Assembly (NCBI GenBank): GCA_015661745.1
Contig: DQVL01000152.1
Location: 1-7,129, forward strand
Direction: 5' to 3'
From: Thermoprotei archaeon
Lineage (GTDB): Archaea; Thermoproteota; Nitrososphaeria; Geothermarchaeales; JDFR-13
Length of the DNA stretch: 7,129 nt
In this document: in pieces, positions 1 to 5,046 of the stretch
How positions within the stretch are numbered: the stretch's first letter is position 1
How the letters are laid out: each line of letters opens with the position of its first letter
Position numbers and translations under genes: made by a program
The notes under the pieces: model-generated
Database searches by the model: none
Told to the model about the DNA's origin: nothing
Seen by the model: only the letters and a program-made list of their open reading frames with translations

Positions 1-1
1 A

Positions 2-400
2 GAGAATACAAAGAGTAGGATAGTTAATAAGACCATAAGTATGGATGTAGGAATAAATATTTACCGTGGCGTTATAAGGATACCTAATGGAGCAAGAAAC
101 GCTACATCCAATGTAGAGTGTGAATCTCTAATTCTAGATGATAAAAGCTATGCATATACATATCCTCATAACCAGATCGAGGAGCCGACGGCTTCAGTAT
201 CCCATGAGGCTACAACACTAAGGTTGACTGAGGATCAGATATTCTACCTATTAAGTAGAGGTCTTGATGAGGATGATGCAAAGAATCTATTGATTATGGG
301 CTTCCTAGACGAGTTATTCATAGAGGTTCCATTTGAAGTCGCAAATATATTGAAGAAGGTATTGGAGATAGAGTTCGAGAAACTAGGTGGAGTTGGATGA
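2..400 (+). CDS. sufB: Fe-S cluster assembly scaffold protein SufB, C-terminal part (5' end outside window)
   Basis: The reading frame is open from base 2 with no stop, so the gene begins upstream; the ATG at 41 is internal (it encodes the Met of an SMDVG stretch inside the SufB core). SufB pairs with SufD and the ATPase SufC to build Fe-S clusters in the cytoplasm. What is visible is the end of the right-handed beta-helix and the C-terminal helical domain. The motif VECESL places a cysteine at 119-121 that matches the essential Cys405 of E. coli SufB, and VSHEATT supplies the His-Glu pair (His at 203-205) matching H433/E434; the preceding residue is Ser where E. coli has Glu. The segment EDQIFYLLSRGL...EDDAKNLLIMGF is the classic SufB C-terminal signature. 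The stop overlaps the start of sufD (ATGA). Identification is confident; only about 132 residues of a roughly 450-480-residue family protein are present. Confidence 0.95.
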   Translation, partial: ENTKSRIVNKTISMDVGINIYRGVIRIPNGARNATSNVECESLILDDKSYAYTYPHNQIEEPTASVSHEATTLRLTEDQIFYLLSRGLDEDDAKNLLIMGFLDELFIEVPFEVANILKKVLEIEFEKLGGVG

Positions 401-1524
401 GTGATTCTACAGAGATACTCAAGGCGGTTAAAGATATTCCCTTCCAAAAGATAAGGGATAGTCCAACAGTCAAGTATTATACAGATTGGAAGATCTATGA
501 ATCGCTTCTTGAATTAGAGTATCCACAGGATTATAGCTGGGATGTAGATGCAGTGAAGTTTGACCCAGATATTATTCTTTTTTATGATAGGGCTGAGATA
601 GTAAGAGATAGGGTATCTATAAAAGTTTTGACTAATGACTTCAAATCGGAGAGCAATATCTATAGAGAAACCGATAGATATAGTAATAGGATGATAGCAT
701 ATCATAAACTAAGAAATAAATATATTTTAAAACTTGTTTTGGATGGCGGTGAACAAGACTATACAATAGTGTCCCCCTCTCCCACAGGATATCTTCCTAA
801 CCATATAATAATAGATGTTGAAGGCGGCTCACCAACAACCTTAAATCTCGTAGATTTAGGCACCTTACAAGGGTTGAAGACCCTATTTATGGAGGTCAAT
901 GTAGGTAGTAATGCTAAGCTAGATATCAACTACTTATTTATACATGGAGATGAAACTGCGGTATACAATGACTTTATCATGTATGTAGATGAGTCTGCAG
1001 AACTAAACCTTAAATTTTTAGGATTTGGCGGTTTAATGACCCATTTAAGAAGTGAAGTAGAGCTTATTGGTAGGGAGAGCCGTGGATATACCTATGGTAG
1101 TCTTATAGCTAGAGATGGTACAAAAACAGATGTAATAACAAATGTTACTCATCATGGAGATGAAAGTGATAGTCAGCTATCGGTAAGAGGAGGAGTATTA
1201 AATAATGGGTATCTAGTCCATAGAGGCTCAGCTAGGATATTAAATAAGTCTCATGAGGCAAGTACAGCTGTAAAAAGCTATCTCACCATATTTGGGAGTA
1301 ATGGAAAAGCTTATTCGATACCGATGTTAGAGGTTGATACGGGGATTGTAGCTGGGGCGAGTCATTCAACATCAGTGAGTAGACTAGATGAATATAGGAT
1401 ATTCTATCTTAAGAAGATGGGGTTGTCCGAGACTGAGATAGTCGATATGTTGCTTAGAGCTTATGTAGAGTACTCAGGTGTTGCCGAAGTATTTGATGTT
1501 GATTGGAGGTCACTAATAAAGTAA
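397..1524 (+). CDS. sufD: Fe-S cluster assembly protein SufD
   Basis: A 375-residue SufB/SufD-family protein, the partner subunit of the SufBC2D scaffold. Its ATG lies in the ATGA overlap with the sufB stop, so the two are translationally coupled and the start is secure. The N-terminal ~110 residues are family-variable helix and loop. From about residue 120 to 320 the sequence is a run of short beta strands typical of the SufBD beta-helix (for example NLKFLGFGGLMTH and SQLSVRGGVLNNGYLVHRG). The C-terminal helical domain carries GASHSTSVSRLDE, whose His323 matches His360 of E. coli SufD, a residue at the SufB-SufD interface needed for cluster assembly. The residue two before it is Ala, where bacterial SufD often has Cys. 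The ending DEYRIFYLKKMGLSETEIVDMLLRAY is a standard SufD signature. It is shorter than E. coli SufD (423 aa), mostly in the N-terminal region. The closeness to SufB (BD paralogues) makes the family certain; the D assignment rests on gene order and the His. Confidence 0.93.
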   Translation: MSDSTEILKAVKDIPFQKIRDSPTVKYYTDWKIYESLLELEYPQDYSWDVDAVKFDPDIILFYDRAEIVRDRVSIKVLTNDFKSESNIYRETDRYSNRMIAYHKLRNKYILKLVLDGGEQDYTIVSPSPTGYLPNHIIIDVEGGSPTTLNLVDLGTLQGLKTLFMEVNVGSNAKLDINYLFIHGDETAVYNDFIMYVDESAELNLKFLGFGGLMTHLRSEVELIGRESRGYTYGSLIARDGTKTDVITNVTHHGDESDSQLSVRGGVLNNGYLVHRGSARILNKSHEASTAVKSYLTIFGSNGKAYSIPMLEVDTGIVAGASHSTSVSRLDEYRIFYLKKMGLSETEIVDMLLRAYVEYSGVAEVFDVDWRSLIK

Positions 1525-1587
1525 TTTTTATTCCAAACATTTTTATACAAAATTTTATCCTCCTATACATATACCTTTTTTTAGTTA
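1525..1587 (+). terminator. T-rich intergenic stretch: probable suf terminator and promoter of the next gene
   Basis: The 63 bp after sufD contain three T-runs (1525-1529, 1540-1544 and 1575-1582). Archaeal RNA polymerase terminates on such plus-strand T-tracts without a hairpin, so this is a likely end for the suf transcript. The same stretch must hold the promoter of the nucleotidyltransferase gene: TATA-like candidates are TTTTATA at 1541-1547 and TATACATA at 1564-1571. Neither sits at the ideal 26-28 bp from the ATG at 1588, so the choice is open. No inverted repeat was seen. Confidence 0.4.
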
Positions 1588-2301
1588 ATGATAATATGTC
1601 GTAAAGGTGAAAATAGAGAGGTAATTTACCATAAAAAACGATTTGAGATCCTTAATACTCTAAGGAATGAAGCAATAAAAATTATTGAATGCCTAGATCA
1701 CTCAGGTATAAAAGGATATGCCCACGGTAGTGTAGCGAGGGGTGACGTATCAAACCAGAGTGATGTAGATATCGTAATCCTGAATTATTTATCTCCCCCT
1801 CTAATCGAGAACTCCATATATATAGGTGGATTCAAAATCTATAAAACAGTTATTATCCAGGCAACGCCACAGTCGACCCCTAAAGTATACTATTACCTAG
1901 ATCATAGGGATAAGACCGTCGTAAGCTATCCCCTATCCAAATTAAAGGAGAAGGAGCTCTACTTCTACAAGTTCAGCGGTATAGTAGATCTTAATGGCTT
2001 GAAGAAAGGTTTGAGGGTGAAGGGCGTAGATAAACGTCTTATGTTGATTCATCCACTAGACTATGGTCACTATGAGGAATGTATCTTAGATAGAAGTGGA
2101 TATGTAGCTAAGATCCTCGACATTCCAGAGTCCATAGTCAATGAGAGAATATATATGCTGGGTAAGAGGGAGATTTATGGGAGGACAGGTGTATTCCTCG
2201 AATATACATTACATCCTGGAGAGGATGTTTTAGAGGCTGTTAGGACAATTGCATCAAAAAATCGTTTCTTTAGAGAGTCAATTTATTATGGATGGATATA
2301 A
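1588..2301 (+). CDS. Archaeal nucleotidyltransferase-fold protein (COG1665-like)
   Basis: A 237-residue protein with a pol-beta-type nucleotidyltransferase (NTase) signature at residues 44-63: the hGSxxRGD helix start (Gly47-Ser48) followed by SDVDIVI, giving Asp59 and Asp61 as the metal-binding pair. A helix before it (residues 17-37) is usual for minimal NTases. After the core, QATPQSTPKVYYYL (about 91-104) and a C-terminal region of mixed alpha/beta follow; I associate this layout with the archaeal predicted-nucleotidyltransferase family COG1665, from memory. NTases of this kind transfer NMP to proteins, RNA or small molecules; the substrate here is unknown. No HEPN partner gene is adjacent, arguing against a HEPN-MNT toxin-antitoxin pair. 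The third catalytic carboxylate is not obvious on the following strand (KIYKTVIIQA lacks an acidic residue). ATG 1588 is the only ATG/GTG/TTG near the N-terminus; no Shine-Dalgarno site precedes it, fitting a leaderless or near-leaderless message. The stop abuts the palindrome of the next promoter. Confidence 0.75.
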   Translation: MIICRKGENREVIYHKKRFEILNTLRNEAIKIIECLDHSGIKGYAHGSVARGDVSNQSDVDIVILNYLSPPLIENSIYIGGFKIYKTVIIQATPQSTPKVYYYLDHRDKTVVSYPLSKLKEKELYFYKFSGIVDLNGLKKGLRVKGVDKRLMLIHPLDYGHYEECILDRSGYVAKILDIPESIVNERIYMLGKREIYGRTGVFLEYTLHPGEDVLEAVRTIASKNRFFRESIYYGWI

Positions 2302-2318
2302 TACTTGTATTACAAGTA
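2302..2318. promoter_or_regulatory. Perfect 17-bp palindrome upstream of the RHH gene, candidate operator
   Basis: TACTTGTA-T-TACAAGTA: two perfect 8-bp arms around one central base, beginning at the base after the preceding stop codon and ending 4 bp before the TATA box. As RNA it could form a 6-bp stem with a 5-nt loop, but no T-tract follows, so a DNA-level protein binding site is more likely than a terminator. An RHH protein, which binds such sites as a dimer, is encoded directly downstream; autoregulation is an inference. Confidence 0.6.
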
Positions 2319-2326
2319 AACGTTTA
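2317..2326. promoter_or_regulatory. Second palindrome TAAACGTTTA over the BRE/TATA 5' edge
   Basis: A perfect 10-bp palindrome sharing its first two bases with the end of the 17-bp palindrome and running into the TATA box. It covers the position where TFB contacts the BRE element. Together the two palindromes make a 25-bp region entirely built of dyad symmetry; a protein bound here would block TBP/TFB. Confidence 0.5.
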
Positions 2327-2333
2327 TATATAT
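2323..2333 (+). promoter_or_regulatory. TATA box of the RHH gene
   Basis: TTTATATATAT is the best TATA element in the window. Counting about 26 bp from its centre predicts transcription start near 2350-2355, leaving a leader of about 10-15 nt before the GTG at 2365. That leader carries the GGTGA ribosome-binding site. Confidence 0.65.
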
Positions 2334-2352
2334 GTATGATAAATAGTTAATT

Positions 2353-2357
2353 GGTGA
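2353..2357 (+). promoter_or_regulatory. Shine-Dalgarno site deciding the GTG start of the RHH gene
   Basis: GGTGA matches the archaeal anti-Shine-Dalgarno core and lies 7 nt before the GTG at 2365. The only other in-frame candidate before the upstream stop (TAG at 2344) is a rare ATT at 2350, so the GTG is preferred. Confidence 0.55.
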
Positions 2358-2364
2358 CTATAGA

Positions 2365-2826
2365 GTGGGTAGTGATAAAGAGGTTGGAGGCGGTTCTGAT
2401 GATAATGTTAAAAAGACTATTTCTATACGGGGGATAGACAAAAACTTATATAGTAAGTTATCAGCTATAGCTAAGGAGGTTGATAAAACAATTGGTGAGT
2501 TGGTTAATGAGGCTATAGATCTATTTGTGAAGGTGACAGATGGAGTTACTGAGACTGTGGCTAAGGTTATACATGAGCCATATATAATCAAAAATCTTGA
2601 TAAACTTGTAATAACGGGTGATGAGTTGAGGGGTCTTGATAGACCAGTAATGTTCCTAAATATTAGGGAGTTGATTCTTGAGGATTTGGATGACGATGCC
2701 TTGGATAGGATTGTCAAGGTTATGAAGGTTGATAAGGTATTGGTTAAAGGCTCTGTAAACAAGGTTAAACTATATTCAAGATTTGATAGGGTGGGTAATG
2801 TCGAGGTTCATGAGATGGGTTCATAG
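2365..2826 (+). CDS. Ribbon-helix-helix protein with LRR-like C-terminal repeats
   Basis: A 153-residue protein starting at GTG, supported by GGTGA 7 nt upstream. Residues 1-14 are a polar, Gly/Asp-rich tail. Residues 15-57 form a CopG/Arc-type RHH domain: a beta strand (KKTISIRG), helix 1 (DKNLYSKLSAIAKEV) and helix 2 (TIGELVNEAIDLFVK), which dimerises and inserts its ribbon into the DNA major groove. After a linker (58-76) come four copies of a hydrophobic pattern LxxLxL at 78/81/83, 100/103/105, 122/125/127 and 143/146/148, spaced 22, 22 and 21 residues. This resembles a small leucine-rich-repeat or beta-solenoid domain, an unusual partner for RHH; it may bind a ligand, a protein or itself. 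No toxin gene follows, so this is not a standard antitoxin. Palindromes at the promoter suggest autoregulation (inference). The 3' end overlaps the convergent radical SAM gene by 19 bp. DNA binding is well supported by the RHH pattern; the target is unknown. Confidence 0.8.
   Translation: MGSDKEVGGGSDDNVKKTISIRGIDKNLYSKLSAIAKEVDKTIGELVNEAIDLFVKVTDGVTETVAKVIHEPYIIKNLDKLVITGDELRGLDRPVMFLNIRELILEDLDDDALDRIVKVMKVDKVLVKGSVNKVKLYSRFDRVGNVEVHEMGS
2593..2814 (+). repeat. 21-22-residue protein repeats (LxxLxL type) in the RHH protein
   Basis: Units start at residues 77 (NLDKLVI), 99 (NIRELIL), 121 (KVDKVLV) and 142 (RVGNVEV). Each begins with a polar or charged residue, then the pattern hydrophobic-x-x-hydrophobic-x-hydrophobic. 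The units are diverged at the DNA level, so this is an old protein repeat and not a recent tandem duplication. Confidence 0.6.
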
Positions 2827-3932
2827 ACTATATTAAGTTTTGATGCATAACTATATGCCTTCAAGACTTCATCTCTATTTATCCTTCTTCCAATATCTTT
2901 GAATCTCTCATCATAACTGGCTTTATACTCTGGTCTATATTGATCCATGATATTTACTAGGACGTCGGGTGTATTCTCCGCTATCCATTCAAGTATTGGG
3001 TATGTACAGCATTCAATGTGGTTGGGCATAAGTAGATGTCTAATAATTATGTCGGAACCATAGTCATAGACAATCTTTAAATTTCTTGTCACAACCTCTC
3101 TATACCTTTTAATCCTACTATATCTAAATGCGTGATCCTCATCCCACCATTTAAAGTCTGGAAGCCATATATCGATTAAGTCTATCAATATATCTAGAGC
3201 ATTCAAAGTCATGTACATATTGCTATTCCATAGTAGAGGTATCCATACATCCATATATCTTAGACTCTCTATGACATTATGTATATCCTGGTCTGGATTT
3301 CCACCTACATAATTTATGTTTTTAGCTCCCCTCTCATCTAACTCCAAAGCTATATCGGCCAGTTCCTTAGGCGTTACCTTCACACCTGCATTTGGATTCT
3401 GGCTTATATCCCAGTTCTGGCAGAATACACATTTTAGGCTACATCCAGTAAAGAAGATTGTCCCACTAGGAACTAGTGGTGCTTCCTCACCGAAATGTAG
3501 GAATGCCGAGCCTACATATGAATAACTATCTAATCCACATACCCCCTTCCTTCCCTCCCACCTATTTACATTACAGTTCCATTCACATAATCCACATTTT
3601 TTTAGGATCTCCCTAGCTATATCTATTTTTAAATCTAGAAAACTATATTTAGGCCTCTCCATCCCATCTATACTCTCTCCACCAGATTCTATATCTCTAT
3701 ATAACTTTAGAAAAGCGTCTCTCGCCCTATCATGTTCTCTAAACATTATCTCGAGGTTTGACCCATCAGGTTCTTCAACGGGTATATATTTTGCTATAAT
3801 GTATTTGGGAGGCCTCAACTTCTTCATAACTTTGTAGTACCATGAAAGTCTATTGACTACCTCCTTATTCCTCCAGATTGTCGCTGCATCAGGTCTAACT
3901 AAATATGTATATACATCTATATCCATATCCAT
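2808..3932 (-). CDS. PflX-type radical SAM protein (COG1313-like)
   Basis: A 374-residue radical SAM enzyme. The cluster motif CxxxCxxC is Cys164, Cys168 and Cys171 in FTGCSLKCVFCQNWDISQ, binding the 4Fe-4S cluster that cleaves S-adenosylmethionine. GGNPD at 210-214 is the likely SAM-contacting glycine motif. Before the core is a second cysteine set, CGLCEWNCNVNR...GVCG (Cys113, 116, 120, 132), the hallmark of the PflX group, and may bind another metal. IWLPDFKWWD (255-264), RHLLMPNH (298-305) and NIMDQYRPEY (327-336) also match the group as I remember it. The first ~95 residues are a lineage-specific extension. The family is named for resemblance to pyruvate formate-lyase activase, but its substrate is unknown, and no glycyl-radical enzyme is adjacent. 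Start ATG at 3932 is favoured over the in-frame ATG at 3926 because a TTTAAA box lies about 26 bp upstream (leaderless). tmk lies 42 bp upstream on the same strand. Confidence 0.88.
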   Translation of the reverse strand: MDMDIDVYTYLVRPDAATIWRNKEVVNRLSWYYKVMKKLRPPKYIIAKYIPVEEPDGSNLEIMFREHDRARDAFLKLYRDIESGGESIDGMERPKYSFLDLKIDIAREILKKCGLCEWNCNVNRWEGRKGVCGLDSYSYVGSAFLHFGEEAPLVPSGTIFFTGCSLKCVFCQNWDISQNPNAGVKVTPKELADIALELDERGAKNINYVGGNPDQDIHNVIESLRYMDVWIPLLWNSNMYMTLNALDILIDLIDIWLPDFKWWDEDHAFRYSRIKRYREVVTRNLKIVYDYGSDIIIRHLLMPNHIECCTYPILEWIAENTPDVLVNIMDQYRPEYKASYDERFKDIGRRINRDEVLKAYSYASKLNIVYEPIS

Positions 3933-3954
3933 ATAATTATTTGGAGGGTTCGAA

Positions 3955-3960
3955 TTTAAA
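3955..3960 (-). promoter_or_regulatory. TATA-like box of the radical SAM gene
   Basis: TTTAAA is centred about 26 bp before the ATG at 3932, the distance expected for a leaderless archaeal transcript. It lies in the 42-bp gap after tmk, so the radical SAM gene may be transcribed on its own even if read-through from tmk also occurs. Confidence 0.4.
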
Positions 3961-3974
3961 GTAATTAATATCGT

Positions 3975-4559
3975 TTAATCAAGGTAATCAGATACTATCT
4001 TGAATATGTCTCTATGAACCTCCTCCTCCGACCTACTACCATCCACTATATGGAAGTTTTTGAATAGTTTACTCAGCTCAATAAAGTTTTCCCTAACTTT
4101 TGAGAGGAATGCCCTTCGCTCAAAGAATGTCTTTGAATATCTATCTCCAAGTCGTTTTAAAGCTATCTCAGCTGGGATATCTAGTAGGATTGTTATATCT
4201 GGCTCTGGGAATACTGAATTCATTTTTATGAGCCAGTCAATATCAAGATCCACCATTCCATATGCTATACTTGATATGTAGTATCTATCACATATTATGT
4301 CATATCCTGCTTTAATCCTATCTTCAATCTCCTTCACATGCTCTGACCTATCTGCTGCGAATAGTATCTGTAATGTTCTATGGGTTATCCTAAGCTTAGT
4401 TGTTAATGCGGCTCTTATAATGCCACCTATTATCCCGTCTGTAGGCTCCCTAGTAGCGTATACCCTTCTACCCATCTTCCTAAGCCTATGCTCCAATAGG
4501 AATGTCTGTGTAGTCTTTCCTGATCCGTCTATACCCTCCAAAACAACGAATAGTGACAT
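3975..4559 (-). CDS. tmk: Thymidylate kinase (dTMP kinase)
   Basis: A 194-residue P-loop kinase that phosphorylates dTMP to dTDP with ATP in the cytoplasm, an essential step to dTTP for DNA synthesis. The Walker A loop GIDGSGKTT is at residues 9-17. The dTMP-binding REPTDG is at 37-42, LFAADRSEH at 66-74, and the DRY motif (DRYYISS) at 91-97. LLDIPAEIALKR at 125-136 leads into the lid, DRYSKTFFERR (139-149). The P-loop lacks the basic residue of the yeast/human type, and the lid is rich in Arg/Lys, as in the E. coli (type II) arrangement. Length is typical for archaeal Tmk (190-215). The start is clear: the ATG directly precedes the strand leading to the P-loop, and a TATA box lies about 28 bp upstream, indicating a leaderless transcript. 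It is divergent from the 95-aa gene, with a 127-bp shared promoter region. Confidence 0.96.
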   Translation of the reverse strand: MSLFVVLEGIDGSGKTTQTFLLEHRLRKMGRRVYATREPTDGIIGGIIRAALTTKLRITHRTLQILFAADRSEHVKEIEDRIKAGYDIICDRYYISSIAYGMVDLDIDWLIKMNSVFPEPDITILLDIPAEIALKRLGDRYSKTFFERRAFLSKVRENFIELSKLFKNFHIVDGSRSEEEVHRDIFKIVSDYLD

Positions 4560-4582
4560 ATTAGAAGGTATTCCATCTAAAG

Positions 4583-4590
4583 TTATATAA
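4583..4590 (-). promoter_or_regulatory. TATA box of tmk
   Basis: On the minus strand the sequence reads TTATATAA, centred about 28 bp before the tmk ATG. This position implies transcription starting at or next to the start codon. No Shine-Dalgarno site is seen between it and the ATG, in agreement with leaderless translation. Confidence 0.6.
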
Positions 4591-4623
4591 GTGGATGGTG
4601 AGTCAAAAGCATCTCTAAATCAT

Positions 4624-4643
4624 TAAAGAAAGCTATTTCTTTA
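4624..4643. promoter_or_regulatory. Inverted repeat in the divergent tmk / 95-aa gene promoter region
   Basis: Perfect 8-bp arms TAAAGAAA and TTTCTTTA separated by GCTA. It lies 33 bp beyond the tmk TATA box and about 9 bp upstream of the AAATATTAT element of the 95-aa gene, so it could control the latter or both. The arms are purine/pyrimidine-rich with few G/C pairs, so an RNA hairpin would be weak; a protein site is the better guess. Chance occurrence in A/T-rich DNA cannot be excluded. Confidence 0.4.
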
Positions 4644-4651
4644 TCAACCAC

Positions 4652-4660
4652 AAATATTAT
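4652..4660 (+). promoter_or_regulatory. Candidate TATA element of the 95-aa gene
   Basis: AAATATTAT is centred about 31 bp before the ATG at 4687, roughly compatible with a leaderless message. A stronger TATA-like sequence, TTTTATATA at 4679-4687, overlaps the ATG itself and would start transcription inside the reading frame; which one is used is unresolved. Confidence 0.35.
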
Positions 4661-4686
4661 TTCTGACTCCAGAGAATCTTTTATAT

Positions 4687-4974
4687 ATGGATAAACCAAA
4701 AAGTATTACTATTAGTTCTAGGGGGAAACCCGAGCTTAGGATATTGGATGTGAGGGGTAGATATTGTAGAGTATTCTATAGGGATTTATCTACAGGTAGA
4801 GATATAGATAATAAATTTAAGATATATATAGAGGTTGATGGCGAGATAGTAGGCTATCTCTTTATTAAATTGAAGGAAGAGGGTAAGTATCTAGTATTGG
4901 AGGATAGGGATGTCGATAGAAGTTTATATGTATATAATGTGGAGAAGGGGGTTGATGAACCCATATTCCCCTAA
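4687..4974 (+). CDS. Small conserved-looking hypothetical protein, 95 aa
   Basis: I do not recognise this protein. It is 95 residues, highly charged, with one cysteine (Cys27), no signal peptide and no membrane segment, so it should be soluble and cytoplasmic. The alternation of hydrophobic and polar residues (CRVFYRDL, FKIYIEVDG, IVGYLFIKL, KYLVLED, SLYVYNVEKG) suggests an all-beta fold of five or so strands joined by tight turns, such as a small barrel or sandwich. Codon use matches its neighbours (ATA, AGA/AGG), which supports it being a real gene. The ATG at 4687 is the only normal start in the open frame; the upstream in-frame stop is at 4624. It is divergent from tmk and 72 bp ahead of the aminotransferase; neither neighbour reveals its job. 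Confidence 0.65.
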   Translation: MDKPKSITISSRGKPELRILDVRGRYCRVFYRDLSTGRDIDNKFKIYIEVDGEIVGYLFIKLKEEGKYLVLEDRDVDRSLYVYNVEKGVDEPIFP

Positions 4975-4990
4975 CAACTATATAATATCC

Positions 4991-5000
4991 TATATAGATA
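4991..5000 (+). promoter_or_regulatory. TATA-like element upstream of the aminotransferase
   Basis: TATATAGATA lies about 50 bp before the ATG at 5047 and would give a start near 5021 and a leader of about 25 nt. An alternative element, CTTATAATAT at 5028-5037, is too close to the ATG unless transcription starts within the gene. A weak GTGA (5039-5042) precedes the ATG by 4 nt. Confidence 0.35.
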
Positions 5001-5007
5001 CACTGAT

Positions 5008-5024
5008 TTAAGTTATCAACTTAA
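5008..5024. promoter_or_regulatory. Perfect inverted repeat before the aminotransferase gene, candidate operator
   Basis: TTAAGTT-ATC-AACTTAA: 7-bp perfect arms around 3 bp. It lies just downstream of the TATATAGATA element and covers the predicted transcription start, the usual place for an archaeal repressor site. The regulator is not identifiable from this window. Confidence 0.45.
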
Positions 5025-5046
5025 CCACTTATAATATTGTGAGATT

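Noticed and set aside
41..43. ATG 41 as the start of a small separate gene
   Set aside because: The frame stays open to base 2 and the residues before it (TKSRIVNKTIS) match SufB core sequence, so this is a window-edge truncation and not a short gene.
2395..2560. C/D-box-like TGATGA and CTGA motifs as a guide RNA
   Set aside because: The motifs lie inside a coding region and the spacing and paired C'/D' boxes of an archaeal sRNA are missing.
2358..2762. 134-residue open frame on the minus strand inside the RHH gene
   Set aside because: Low-complexity Ser/Thr/Leu-rich translation typical of an antisense shadow; the plus-strand frame has the RHH pattern, a ribosome-binding site and a promoter.
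1588..2826. Toxin-antitoxin reading of the nucleotidyltransferase gene with the RHH gene
   Set aside because: The nucleotidyltransferase gene encodes a long two-part protein without a HEPN partner, and the RHH gene has its own strong promoter and a repeat domain; there is no overlap or typical antitoxin-toxin order.
3316..3525. Short plus-strand frame opposite the radical SAM core
   Set aside because: Shadow of the cysteine-motif region on the minus strand; no start signal and no recognisable domain.
4297..4590. 97-residue plus-strand open frame antisense to tmk
   Set aside because: It lies opposite the fully conserved tmk motifs, and its translation shows no recognisable domain.
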